A stretch of DNA of 64,000 nucleotides from Phascolomyces articulosus (GCA_025677815.1 JAIXMP010000037.1:62001-126000), one strand, 5' to 3'; counted from the first letter of the stretch, positions 1-12,186 are shown. Notes: a model not told the origin generated them from the sequence alone. Program-made: numbers and translations.

Positions 1-557
1 AAATTGACAAGCAGTATTTTAATTTGATCTATACTTTGCTTCATATTACTATTACTATTACCATGTATATATATATATGTATATACATCTATATGTAGTT
101 TATAATAAATGGTTTAATAATAACGATATGCGTGGTTCAGCATGGATTGTTTGAATAAATATAACCCAACATCATCTTTGTTTCTATATGATTCTTCTTG
201 TGATATGCTTAAAACGGTAGCACAAATCAAGTTGTTTACAAGAATACGATTTCTGCCCAAGTGTATTTGCAATATACAATAATTATGCGTCTTTCTCAAG
301 AGTATATAGTTATTCATTTACAACCAGTGTATGATGCTAATAAAATTAAGGCAAATCAGCCCTACCTTGGATTTCATTTATCCCTTAACTATGAAAAAAA
401 AATAGAAGGTTCTTATTATATCAAATGTTCGTCTTTATTGAAAAATTTATAGTGAATCTTAATGCAATCTATATTACTGCTACTATTATAGTTTACTTAT
501 ATCCTTGGATCAACTACAGTTGAATATATACATCCATAAAAAGAAAAAAAAATTCTT
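1..557. other. AT-rich stretch without a recognised gene
   Basis: The DNA is AT-rich with short AT dinucleotide runs (about 66-84). Short open frames occur on both strands, but none resembles a known family or has convincing splice structure. It lies downstream of the truncated transposase, so it may contain decayed transposon sequence, but I see no clear terminal repeat. Confidence 0.5.
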
Positions 558-2121
558 TCATCCAATGGAAATATGCCAGAGGCACAGACGCACACAATTT
601 TCACCCCAAGCAAATGAAATCTCAGAGATTTGACCTTCATCTTTATCCGTGAACATGAAACGTGGGTTTAAACCCTTTTCACGTAATCGAATAAAAAACG
701 ATGTTATTAGGTCGCAACGAGCTGCCTCCTGCTCTTCAGTAAGAAAAGTTATTGTTGGTGGATTAGCTGATGTGGTTGGTGGAGGAGTCATTGATGATTC
801 CGGGTCGTTAATAGCGGTCGTGGTAGTAGTGTCGGTAGTAGTTGTTTGGTTATTGTTATTACTGTTATTGTTATTGTTATTACTGTTATTGTTATTGTTA
901 TTACTGTTATTGTTATTGTTATTACTATTGTTATTGTTATTGTTATTACTATTGTTATTGTTATTACTATTGTTATTGTTGCTGTTATTTGAATTCATTT
1001 TCAATAAGAAATAAGCAATTGGAAATCCAATTCCATTTACTTGGGCGACGATACCAAAGAGCTCATGCCCAGTACGACTTATTTTGTATGTAGAATCAAC
1101 ATGATGTTCTTCAACGTCTGCCAACCCACAAATTACATCAAACAAAGACATTGTAAAGCCCAAAGCTGAATAATGCTGACGAACACGTTCATATATCTGT
1201 TTTATTTATTTATTTTTACTCTTAACTAACTGATGTATCTATTTCTAGACCTTACTACATATATTGAAATCAACTTACCTTGTCTACGCCATGTGGAAGT
1301 GCTCATTCAATAAGCAATCTTGCAGACTCGTATTGGTTATTAGCAAGCCTATACTGGGTCTCGAAAGATCGGTTCCACCAGTAGTAAACTTGAGGTTGGG
1401 TGAGTCTACCAAGTGTATTAGGAAATCGATCCAGTATATCCAAATACAAAGCATGAGCATCCATCGTAATACAGTTTTGTAGGATATGGGTACGGATTTC
1501 TTCGTTGACTTGATACATAGTGGAGACTGGAAGGGCAGGATGTCCAGTCGAATGTTCAACGTTGATGTGTGCATATCGATTTCGTTTATCAACCATGCCC
1601 TGTATATGACCACCACAAAGATAGGTCTCCATCCGTGAATCAAGTCTTCTACGGTCAACATTGAGAACTTGTCGCTGAACATCGTAATCCTGAGAGCACC
1701 GACAACAAAAAGAGCGAGCAAATTTAAGAGCTGGACTAGGAGTAACCTCCTGATAGTAATGATAGCCATCACGTCCTTCAATCCGTGTACGAATACGTGT
1801 CAAAATTGTTTCTTCGTCCAATTCTAGCAATTCATAATCGAGATGAATATACACATCGAGTGTGTATTCTATAAATGCCCGTTCACCGTGGGCTGTGTTA
1901 ATATTCTCGTCATCATCGTAACGAGACGGAGCCAACAATAGAGCTTCCTCGAATGAAATCAACCATTCCTCAGGAACTGGTTTATCAACATCGCTCTCAC
2001 GATTTCGACAAATGACGCAAGTTCTGTATTCACGTGTGTTACCTGCAAACATCTCAATTGCACGGTGACATTTGCATTTTTTGCATAATCTGGTATTGGC
2101 GAGTGTAGTTTCAGTATTCAT
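558..2121 (-). pseudogene. MULE-type transposase remnant with in-frame stop
   Basis: Two minus-strand blocks read as one Mutator-like (MULE) transposase. The N-terminal block (ATG at 2121) opens with a CxxC...CxxC cluster (LCKKCKCH, then CVIC), a likely zinc-binding DNA-recognition module. After a GTAAGT...CAG intron at 1197-1278 the second block carries the core: HVDSTYK, GHELFGIVAQVNGIGFP, FTDKDEGQI and CLWHI. In MULEs the Asp residues of the first and third of these are catalytic. The two blocks are in frame across the intron, but a TGA at 1303-1305 interrupts the codons just before it (...LLIE, stop, ALPHGVDK). The frame ends six residues after the Trp of CLWHI, so the third catalytic acidic residue and the C-terminus are missing. 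A long Asn/Ser-rich insertion (about 842-1000) sits inside the core. The family call is by motif recognition. The element is almost certainly inactive. Confidence 0.75.
842..1000 (-). repeat. Asn/Ser-coding triplet repeat inside the transposase core
   Basis: On the plus strand this is an impure TTA/TTG/CTG triplet array. Read on the coding strand it gives runs of four to seven Asn separated by Ser, followed by a Thr-rich stretch. It lies between the GFPIAYFLL and FTDKD motifs of the MULE remnant. Confidence 0.85.
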
Positions 2122-3332
2122 ACTCTTCAAAAATAATAAAAATTATAATATTAATGGTAAAAAAATATATATTTTTGGAACATTGTTTTTATTTTTTTTC
2201 GGTATATAATATATCCGGTAAAAAATGAGATCACGTGCCTATTTGGATCCGCGTTTTTTTGGAAACGGCTGGGGGGGTGTAAATTTTAAACCAAATTCCA
2301 GTTTTTTTGGGTCTTACACCTGAATTCTGGTTTTTTCCGAGCAAATTCCCGGAAATCTTTTTTTACAGTGATATATGAACACTCGCATGCAATACTGTAA
2401 ATGATATTGGAATTGTTTGAGTTGTTGTTCAACAAGGATCACCTGTTATTATTGCTTTATGTAACATCACGACATGTAAAGTTACTATTTCAAGAATATA
2501 GTACTTTCATGGTATCTATGACCTTGTGTTTAGACACGCAATCCATTATTCATTTCAAGTTATAACATCCCATTGGTAAAAAATAAAAGGAATTAGATAA
2601 TCATGAACTTTAATCGACACTCTGGCTAATCATAGTTAGCATTATTCTTCTTTTATATACATGCGTACATATTTTATTATGCACGATGTATCAACCATTA
2701 TGACCGCATGATACGCATCACACCATGTTGAAGCACTATAAGAAGTTGGGTGTTTACTTTTAACAACTATAGTTTATGCATTATAAAGGCTTTCTGTTTT
2801 GCGCTTGTGCATCTTGTTTAGCAATACATTGCAAACAAAAACATGAGTGGACGTTGGTAATATGTTTATGAGCGTATTATAAGTACCATCTTCCTTCAAC
2901 CTATTCACATTTAGTGAATATAAATAGGCACTATAATAAGTTATTTCAATATAACCCACATATGGTTCTTAATTCTGCATGAGATCAAATGATGATTTTA
3001 CACTTGTACAAAAAAACTTTGGTTTAGAAAATAAACTTATAGGATCGAATAAATATTTACATCTGAATATTATTATTAATAGCAACCTAATTGTTTTATA
3101 GGGAACTATATTTGAATCGCACATTTATTCATGCTTACTAACCCTCACCTTAAAAAAATTCATGCAGAAGACCACAAGATGGTGTGGGACTTAAGAACTT
3201 TAAAAAAGCAACTATAAAAATAAAGACTGTTCGATTGACATAAAAAAAAAGTAAATATTTTTTTGTTTAAAACATATACCATCACTTTTAATACAAGATA
3301 CTTTGTAATTTTATTGATTCATAAATTTTGTC
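2122..3332. other. Intergenic, AT-rich; possible transposon end
   Basis: No gene is supported. Between about 2225 and 2360 there is a stretch of unusual composition (G-run at about 2271, repeated AAATTCC/ATTCTGG motifs and a CCCGGAAA). It could be the terminal region of the neighbouring MULE, but I cannot match it to a second terminus. A TATAAAAA at 3213-3220 lies 113 bp upstream of the next ATG. Confidence 0.4.
3213..3220 (+). promoter_or_regulatory. Candidate TATA box of the secreted peptide gene
   Basis: TATAAAAA lies 113 bp upstream of the ATG at 3333 in otherwise uninformative AT-rich DNA. The call rests only on sequence and spacing. Confidence 0.35.
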
Positions 3333-3566
3333 ATGCCTAACTTGTCAAGTATTTTTATTGCCACAGGTGTTGCCATCCTTGCCTTCGCCACGGCTGGTGT
3401 TACTTCTGCACCTGCTCAAGCCAAACGAGAAAATTCTATCCAAGTAGAACATCAATCTACCCAAGTTGGGGATATTGCAGCACATGCTCAAAAGAGAGCC
3501 GAAGAACAAGGAGAAGGGTTCGCAAAGCGACAATGGTGGCACAAACCACACGATTTCTGGGCTTAA
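3333..3566 (+). CDS. Secreted Kex2-processed peptide precursor (pheromone-like)
   Basis: This single-exon frame encodes 77 residues. Residues 1-26 form a typical signal peptide: short polar start, hydrophobic IFIATGVAILAFATAGV, then a small-residue cleavage region TSAPA. The rest is hydrophilic and contains three Lys-Arg pairs at 31-32, 54-55 and 65-66, the cleavage signal of the Golgi protease Kex2. Cutting after the last pair releases an 11-residue C-terminal peptide, QWWHKPHDFWA, rich in Trp, His and Phe, with an N-terminal Gln that could cyclise. The acidic spacer AEEQGEGFA before it resembles the spacers of alpha-factor-type precursors. This layout (signal peptide, pro-region, KR, short aromatic peptide) is that of ascomycete alpha-pheromones and other Kex2-processed fungal peptides. 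I recognise no specific family. An AATAAA at 3704-3709 could direct 3' processing. It could instead be an antimicrobial or other signalling peptide. Confidence 0.7.
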   Translation: MPNLSSIFIATGVAILAFATAGVTSAPAQAKRENSIQVEHQSTQVGDIAAHAQKRAEEQGEGFAKRQWWHKPHDFWA

Positions 3567-4084
3567 TTTAACTACAAGTTAACAAAGAAACACAATATCA
3601 TGTACTGTTTTTAACTACAACAGTGTAGTAATCTTTTCCATAATAGCTAGGATTAGTATTGTTAGGTAGTATAACTCATTGATCCATTTATTTTTAATGA
3701 ATGAATAAAATATTCATCATACCAGAATTATTCGGTATTCTATCTATTTTGTTTTTTGTTGCATTAGTAGTATTGCAAAAATATATACCTATATCATAAA
3801 CACTCAAAGAAAATGGTGAAATATGTCATGATAAGAACCACACATAACCTAATAAGTATTATCATTAAACTGAATCAAAGAACATCTCTTTTACAATAGA
3901 AAATGTACATTTTACATTTAAAAATAGAAGAGAGTCAATCAACCGTCTTCTAAAATATCCACCAAATATTCCCAAAATAAGATATTTTTTTTTACACGAT
4001 TCAAAAAGAAACCTGTTTTTATTAAACAATTTTACAATTATACAATAACAATGACATGTTATTTCACCAAAGAAACGAACGAAT
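3567..4084. other. Intergenic between convergent genes
   Basis: This stretch holds the 3' regions of the peptide gene (+) and glutamyl-tRNA synthetase (-). AATAAA at 3704-3709 is a plausible polyadenylation signal for the plus-strand gene. Nothing else is visible. Confidence 0.5.
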
Positions 4085-6931
4085 TTATTTCTTCTTACCA
4101 CCCTTTTCGCTCTTCTTGGCCGAAGTATCAGCCTTAGAACCAATGGAAGCAGCTTTACCATCAGGGATACAGATAAAGTGAGCAGGAGCGGATTCAGTAG
4201 CTGGTTGATCCAAAATATAATAGCCCTTACGCTCGAATTGAATAATATCACCCTTCTTCAAATCCTTGACATTGGCATCAGCCACAGCAGCGACCTTGAA
4301 TTCGCTGACAGGAGTCACCAATTGTTCAACAGAATCACCTTCTTCGACCTTCTTCTTGGTGATCAAGAAATCGTAATCAACGAGCAAAACTTGAGTGACT
4401 TCATCACCATAAGACAACCAAGAAAGTTTCTTCTTGGTCTTTTTAAAGTCACCTTCAAGATGAAGTTCGAGATCGACACTGGTGGCTTCACCAGCTTCGT
4501 TCTTGGTGACATTGCGGACAAAAGCATTACCCCAATCCATCAAGGTGATTTCTTCACCAACTTCCAAGGTCTTAGCGTCTTCTTGATCCAAAACAATCTT
4601 GTTAGAGTAGGTGGTCTTCTTGGTACCCAAATCAGCGTTCTTCTTGTGTTTCAAGTTTTCTTTGATTTCGGGAGTGGTGGGAGCACCTTGGACATTGACA
4701 TGGACCATCTTTTCGCTGAGAACAGCAGTGTGACGAGGAGCAATAGGATCAATCACCTTACGGTTCAAAGCCCACAACTTGTCCCATTCGAGTAACAAGG
4801 TGTTTTGGGAAGCACCTTGCATCAAAATGTATTGTTTAAGAGCTTCAATGGTCATACCACGACGACGGATACCTATTCAATGGAACACATATCATACTTC
4901 AGTATAAGTAAAAAATCAAGCTGGATTCACTTTATATTATGAAGAAAAAAGAAGATACATTACCTCGGACAGTAGGGAAACGAGGATCATCCCAACCTTC
5001 CACAATACCTTGATCAACAAACCATTGCAACTTTCTCTTGGACAACAGTGTGTAGACAAAGTTGATACGACTGAAATCCCAAATCGTGACATGACGAAGA
5101 CCCAAAGCATTCAGCATCCAATCGTATTGGACGTTACGATCACGGTATTCGTTGGTTCTCAAAGCATGAGTGACACCTTCCAAACTGTCAACAATAGGGC
5201 AAGCAAAATCGTAGGTAGGATAAATCTTCCACTTATCACCAGTAAAATGGTGAGGAGTCAAGTTGCAACGATAGATGACGGGATCACGAAGGGTACCGTT
5301 GGGATCATTTGGGCTAATCTTGGCACGAAGACAGCAAGTTTGTCCCTATTATATTCGTCCAATATCCATTTTTTTTGTTAATCCTCTCTCTTTTTTCTTT
5401 CTTCTTCAACAAGTTTGTTTTTTGAACTTACGAATTCGGTAGCACTCTTCATTTCCTCGAAACGACGCAAGTTTTCTTCCACGGATTGATCACGGCACTT
5501 GGAGGGAGTACCTTTCATACGTTCTTCACGCATGGTAGTTTGATCAGTGTTATCAACGTAAGCCTTACCTTCCTTGATCATCTTCAAGGCAAGGTCATAC
5601 ATTTGATCAAAGTAATCCGAAGTATGAGTGACTACAGAAGAGTCCACACCAATCAAAGCCAAATCTTCCTTGATGGATTCTTCGTATTCAGTCTTCTCCT
5701 TGCTAGGGTTGGTATCATCGAAACGAATAATCAATTTACCCTTGTAGGTTTGAGCAAAGTACTGATTCAAAAGGGCAGCCTTGGCGTGACCAATGTGAAG
5801 ATAACCACTGGGTTCAGGAGGGAAACGAGTGACAACCTTACCCATTTCAGCTTCAGTAAGACCGATTTCGAACTTGCCTTGATCCGAGGATTTGGCAGCC
5901 TTAGCGGGCTATGATATAAAAAAAAAGAGGTTCAGTAAGTAAAAAAAAAACCCTAGGTTTCTTTTGTATTTCTTAATAAGTATTACCTTGGCAGCGTTTT
6001 GAAGATCCTTGACAGCTAATTGAGCAGCATCCAAAGATGCAATGTATTCGAACCAACGGGCAAGATAAAGACCAGCGGATTCCTTCTTGGTCTTCAAAAG
6101 ACGGGCAAAGACGGGAGAACCTTAATTTAAACAAGGTAATATATATATATATATATATATGAGTCATGATGTTCCATTATTCCTGTCATCCATTTACTGT
6201 TTTTTTTAATAATACAATACCCTTCAAAGCACCCCAGACAGCGAAATCAGCCAAGGAAGGTTGGTAACCAACCAAGTAAGAACGAAGAGTCAAATACTTG
6301 TTCAATTCCTTGAAAGATACATCCAAAGCCTTAAAATCAGCAGTAGCCAATTTGCTTTCAGCAAAATCCAACCAACGATCGACCTATACAGATATCATCA
6401 TTGTTATAATCTTTATCCAACCCTCAAATCATCTGTTTTCTTTTTCTCTGTTTTATTATTTTTATTATTATTTACCAAAGTGGAGCTGATAGGATCAGTG
6501 ACATTGTATAAACTGGATTCGGGAACAAGTCTACCCAAAAGACGGATTATAGCGTTGGTGGTATCATAGTTTTCACTACGAAATTTTTTTTTTTAACAAA
6601 GTTGTTAGTCAAAAAATAAACAGGTGTACATAGGTTCCATCTAATTTTTTTTTTTGGTTGGTACATGTTTTACCCATTATACTTTATCAAAGCGGTAGCT
6701 TTGCCAGCGCCTTCAGCTTCAAGGTTAGCAGCATCGCGGTATTCCACAGCCACTGTCTGAGGCTTGGCCATGTTGACTTGGGCAGCAACGGCCAATGCAC
6801 CTAAAAAAATATCATTCCATAAAGTCAGTATATACACGTTTTTTCCATTGAATATGATATGTTGTTAGTTATTTTTTCGTACCGAAGCTTGCAGGCGAAG
6901 CCTTGGAGGCAACAATCAATGTAAGGGACAT
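4085..6931 (-). CDS. Glutamyl-tRNA synthetase, cytosolic
   Basis: This class I aminoacyl-tRNA synthetase attaches glutamate to tRNA-Glu in the cytosol. About eight exons can be joined in frame from ATG 6931 ([13 protein letters not shown]) to TAA 4085, giving roughly 735 residues, as expected for the eukaryotic enzyme. The first ~190 residues are a GST-like domain ([32 protein letters not shown]), used in other fungi to dock on tRNA-synthetase cofactors. The catalytic domain starts at [21 protein letters not shown] with the HIGH signature, and IIRFDDTNP follows. LLSKRKL is the KMSKS-equivalent loop. The C-terminal part is the eukaryotic/GlnRS-like anticodon-binding beta-barrel region, ending in a Lys-rich tail ([10 protein letters not shown]). 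Introns are short with standard GT-AG ends, for example 6881-6882 GT (minus strand). There is no sign of damage. Confidence 0.93.
6143..6161. repeat. AT dinucleotide microsatellite in a GluRS intron
   Basis: A pure AT run lies in the intron following the GST-like-domain exon of glutamyl-tRNA synthetase. Confidence 0.8.
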
Positions 6932-7237
6932 TGTAAAATAAAAAAGGCTCTTTTTTACAATGAAAGAAAAAGAAAAAAAAATCTGCTTGTCAATTTGCCT
7001 GAATATATAATAAACTCAGTGTTTATAAAACTCTCATTTTAAAGTAGATAGTAAATAAACGGATGAATACAAACCAAGTCATAGTGAATCTTTTTTTACA
7101 ATTCTGTATTTTATTAACAAAGTTTTGCTACGGTCAAATAGATAAAGAGATATATTTCTATCATTATCATGATTGGTGTTTTATTACTAATAAGGTAAAT
7201 ATACGTTCTTTTGGAAAATGGAGGGAGGATTGCCTAG

Positions 7238-8558
7238 CTATATCATCGAAAATGGAGCAATGTCTACAATCGTTTTTGGAAGCTTTTGTTTTCCATAACC
7301 AATCATTCCACGAGGTGATCTAATTTTATGGGGACCATAAATATCGACCCTTTTCAACTTTTTACTAATCCAATGCGTGAGCATTTTTTTAACCAAATGG
7401 TTGTCCATATTCTGGTCATTCAATACAAGGTGCTCTAGTGTATCTATCTTTGTTGCCATTGTTTCCAACTCATGATGATCGTTTGAGACCAAGTTTTTAA
7501 CATGAATCAACGATACAAGCTTCATGTGGCGATGACACCGTTTGTTGAAAAGCATGCGGAATACAGAAGCGGTGATACCAGAACAATAAGTTATTTCTAC
7601 GGTCTTTAACGTGGGACAAGGATGGTCAATGCTATTATTGTCGCCATCATCGTTGTTACTGTGATGATCATCGTTGTCACCAAACGGTATATGAGAAAGT
7701 ACAAGCTGCTCTAAACAAGGGAAATGATTTAAAATATGTCCCAATTTCAATAGAGGAGAAGTCTGACTTCTGGATTGGATATTTTTGAGAACAAGAGATT
7801 GTAGGTGAGGTGCGCCCAAATCCATCACAAAACGACGCAGTAATTGATTCATGCCTGGAAATAAGTGACTCATCTTTAGATGAAATGCGTTCAACTTGTC
7901 ATGGTTTTTCTCTAAAAGTTTAGACATATTTTCTAAGATCAGTAGTAGATTGAAATTACTTTTGTATTCTATCACTTTGCGTCCAGGTTGACTGAAGGGA
8001 ATAGGAAAAACAATAGGCACATCTTTAACGAATTCACCAAATCGGATTGTTTGTAATGATGGAAACATTGTATTGATCCAGCCAAACATATGCCCTGCTG
8101 TGTCTGGTTTATGGAATATTAGAGAAATATGTTGGAGACTGGTGAAATGGATAAGGATAGGGTACAAGTTCTCGGATGTCTCGCCTGGTAGATAAAGATA
8201 TAAATCCATGATTCGTTTTATTGATGGTGATGTAGATAATTTCGTCGTTGTCGCCGTCATGCTGTTGTTCGTATCGTTGGTATTTACAGGAGAAGGCATA
8301 TTGGTTATAACTGATCTGGGGAAGATGAGGCTTTGGTAAATACAACATCTGAACCGGGTAAGATTGGGGCACGCATCAAGGATCACATCACAGAGAAATC
8401 GCTCAAACGTTGTATCATAGGTCATAATATCCAAATACGTCAATGATTGTCCCAGTAAGATTGAAAAGTTTTTTTGATCCTGGAATATTCTGATAGATCG
8501 CATTGGAGACTAGTAATTAAATAAAAATAAGTTAAAACATTGTTTCACAATTAACGAT

Positions 8559-8602
<44 letters not shown>

Positions 8603-8938
8603 AAATCCCTTACGTGATCGAATATTGGAACATCCTAAACGGATTAAATAATCAATGGATTCACTGGTTTGATGTTTTAAATCTACACGACGCACATGTT
8701 TTCCATTGATTGGATAGTGTTCCAAGTTCATGGCTATGTGTCGACATCCAGATATATCATGCCACATGATAGGAGACGAAAGAAATAAGGAACGCCACCT
8801 TTTACAAACACGAGTACAGCGGACACGATCGTGGAGTGTTAATTCTTAGAGGATGGCCATGGTGACCTCAGGAGGTAATTGATTCAAACATAAATAATCA
8901 TTGTGTTTACCATTACGAGGACGATTCATTCTCGACAT
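7238..8938 (-). pseudogene. F-box/LRR-like protein gene with stop in the F-box
   Basis: From ATG 8938 the frame reads MSRMNRPRNGKHNDYL, then an F-box core LPPEVTMAIL, an in-frame TAA (8846-8848), and the rest of the F-box in the same frame: ELTLHDRVRCTRVCKRWRSLF. After a GTAAGG donor at 8613 and a CTAG acceptor ending at 8510 the main block (8509-7238, about 423 codons) continues. It is leucine-rich with repeated patterns such as LEQLVLSHIPFG, LKTVEITYCSG and LEHLVLNDQN, typical of F-box/LRR proteins. F-box proteins recruit substrates to SCF ubiquitin ligases through Skp1. The obvious splice joins a phase-1 donor to a phase-0 acceptor, so even without the TAA the frame would shift. Two independent defects argue for a pseudogene. 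A shorter protein starting at MRSIRIFQ (8503) would lack the F-box. Confidence 0.6.
8563..8598. repeat. GA microsatellite in the F-box gene intron
   Basis: About 17 uninterrupted AG units lie inside the predicted intron 8510-8613. As CT repeats on the transcribed strand they form much of the intron. Confidence 0.9.
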
Positions 8939-9620
8939 TTTCATGTGATGGATAAGAAAAAAAAGTTTGTGGACCCTTTTTTTAATACTTATTGCTGTTT
9001 CTTAAATAGTAAAAAGTGCATAGTTCAAATGTAAAGCCACGTCTTGTACCATCTCATCTACTTCATAAATGTAATATATTTATGGCATGGTATATATATA
9101 TATATGTATAACTATTTTAATGCAACAAACAATGATAAATATAATATAATATTGGACGTCAAGCATGAGACGTTTTTTTTTCATTGAAGGGGTATTATCA
9201 ATACAAAATTACTAGTTTTGAAAAAAAGAAAAAAAGCAGGCGATAATAACAACAAACTATGTAGTAATTGGAGAAGTGTAACAAGGAACAAAAAAGACGG
9301 AGAGGGATACTTTTTTTCTATTGAGAGAGAGAAAGAGAGAGAGGAGAAAAAACAAACGCAAAAGATCGAGATACTGGATGAAGGAGAAATAAAAAAGAGA
9401 CGGTGGTATGCAGAAACAAAAGAAAGGGAGAAAAAAATGTGGGAGCGAGAAACAAAAAGAGGAGAGAATAACAATAATAGCAGTAATAATAGTAATAGCG
9501 ATAGTAGTTAAGTAGTAATAATAGTAATATAAAAAAGTAAAGCAAGTAAAAGGGCGACGAGATAAAAAGATATAAAACAAATACGAATAATAATAATAAC
9601 AACAGTAATAGTAATTTAAC
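8939..9620. other. Intergenic, purine-rich low-complexity DNA
   Basis: The stretch holds the upstream region of the F-box gene and the 3' side of the RasGEF gene. From about 9215 to 9540 the plus strand is A/G-rich (AAAAAGAG- and GAGAGAAAG-type runs), followed by AATAATAGT-type repeats. Open frames here (for example 9218-9511) are compositional and lack family features. Confidence 0.5.
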
Positions 9621-12112
9621 TTAAGCAAGATTAGAAATGAAACTCTTGATATCAAATTCTTCTTCTCTTGGTTCCAATTGTAAACTTCTGGTATAAAAGA
9701 TTTGATCATCCTTTTGAACTGTTTCGAGACATTGTAACAAATAACGTTGGATTTCTTCGACTTCGGTCAATTTATAAGGGATTTGGAATTGATCGATATC
9801 ATTAAGAATACGAGTTGTTTTGATATACTTGTCAAAATTAATGAGTTGAGCTCCTTGATTGGGAGATGTACGATGATTGGAATTACCATCATCAATAAAT
9901 GTCATATCCGTCAAGTAAACACCCAAGAAAGGTAGACAAGGAGCAATGGCATTCTTTAATCGTCGTCGATATTCGGCAAAATTACGTTGGGAATCGGTAG
10001 CGCGGTAAATAGGATCATACATGGCCTTGTATTTTGCTGATACGTGCTCCCATGTGCGTTTCAAACGGGCAATACTAGTAGAGTCCAATGCGGATCGAAT
10101 GGCCATCAAGGTGTTGTAGTTTTGTAATTGTAAACAATGCTATAATAACAATAATTTGGATGAATAAAACGAACACTCTAATCTTGATATTATATAAATA
10201 TAAATACTTACATCGCCCACTTTAATCCACAGCTTGATCATCTGTGCACGTTTCTTTGCATCCGATTCATGCAAAATAGTATCCGAGACCCAACTTGTAA
10301 TCTGCGTACTTCGTTGAATCATGGCTTTGACATGTATGGCCGTACTACTACCGACCTTCTTTTTAAATTCTTGACCAATCATTTCATTGGGTTGAATTTG
10401 ACAAAACAAAGAACTTTCCATCAAGGTCAATTGACGAGCCAATTCCAAAGGATCAAATTCATTGATATGAATACTTGAAAGCACACCTTGACTCATGGCT
10501 TTGCGCAGCGTGTTGCGAAGCGATCGTGTAATATTGGAAGGAGGGACAGCGGCAGGTTCAGAATGATGATCTTCAAATAAGGCCAAGGTGGAAAATAAAG
10601 AGGTGCCTGCAGATAAGGAAATGTGTGACCCTGAGGGTTGTTTGTGTAATGTTGGGCGTGGTTCACTGGTATACGATAATTTTCGACCTTGTGTCATAAG
10701 TCCCTTGGATGTGAACTATTAAAGTATATGTGAGTTTTTTATGCTTTTTCTTTTTAAGAAAAATATAGTTGTCGATCACCCATATTGAGTGTGAGATGTT
10801 TTACCCTTTTACGAATAAGATCCATCATGCGTTTGGCTGGACCAGCCATGGCTTGCATCATGGGTCCAGCTGTGAAATCCACCAAAGCATTTTCTGTACA
10901 GGCATCAGGTTCATAGCAAAAGTAGGTTTCAAGCCATGTCTTGATTACATTATAAACACGTAAACGAACAGGTAACAATACTCGATTGGTCCAAATGGCT
11001 AATTCATCAGCACTCAAATGTGTCTCATTGGGAGGCTGAAGGTCAAATCGCTTGATCAATAATTCCAAGAATTTGACAGGTGTAGTGAAAAGTCGGAAAT
11101 TGTAAAAGAAGGCGCGTGTAAACATCAATTCTAAAATAACATTGTAACAAGTGTAATAAAAACATGGTTATTATTGTTTTAGTCATTTCTCTCACGGTAA
11201 TCAATTATTTTTTTACCTGGTGACTTTTCATGCTGCGTCAATTTTTCTACCAATGCTTCCACAGTTGCTCCTGTTACTTGGCCTTCGCTATTAAACATCA
11301 TTTCATCCTCAGAGAAATTACGTTGTTTTAGGAACCAAGGTTCATCTTCCGACTATGGGTCAAAGTAAGGGAAATAAAGTGGTTTCATGAGTATCAAAAA
11401 AAAAGTTTAAAAATATACACAATGTCATTGTATTATTTTTTTTTAGTTTTTACCTTGGAAATCGTATGTTCTTGAGGCTGAACACTATCCCGTCTTTCAT
11501 TCATAGAAACATAGGAAGAAGTACGACGTATCCGTGGTTGTTCCACTAATGTTTCAGCTGAAGCAGAAGAATTTCGCTGGTGGTGATCATCATTACGATT
11601 CTTGAGTGACATACGGAAGGCAGAAATGCTCATTTCTCGAGGTCTTCTTGAACGATTGGATGGGTCGGCAGTAGGTGTGGATTTTGAGCTCAAAATCTTT
11701 AATTCTGGTTGAGGTTTGATAGGTCCTTTGGGTGGTGGAGGAGGTGGAATGGACATGATACCACCATGACCGTTGGATCCAGCTGTCGTGAGACCATTTT
11801 GTTGATAAGTAGGTAATGGCATGGCAGGATAACCGTTTCCATTGAAATCTTGGACAGGACTCATGGATTCGGGTGTCGTCATGGGTGTACTTTGAATCGA
11901 GTCTGCTGATTGTCGTAATAATTGAGATGTCCCACTACTTGTTCGCGATGTTGAACTAGCAGAGGAACCTCGTGGTGGTGCAGCCATATTGTTGGATCGT
12001 CGAACCGTGTCACTTCGAGCCAGTTTACTATTACGACTTGTCTTGGACATGGCTCTGGATCGTCGTGTCATTTCAGTGGGTGGGACCGGTGGTGTACTGC
12101 TACTAGTACTGC

Positions 12113-12186
<74 letters not shown>

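Noticed and set aside
649..1014. Plus-strand poly-Leu frame
   Set aside because: It is the antisense of the Asn/Ser triplet repeat in the MULE remnant; leucine runs are a by-product of the repeat.
2364..2401. TACAGT...ACTGTA inverted pair
   Set aside because: Only about 38 bp apart and without further matching ends; too short to be a MITE.
4178..4795. 205-codon plus-strand frame
   Set aside because: It lies wholly antisense to a well-supported exon of glutamyl-tRNA synthetase and has no family features.
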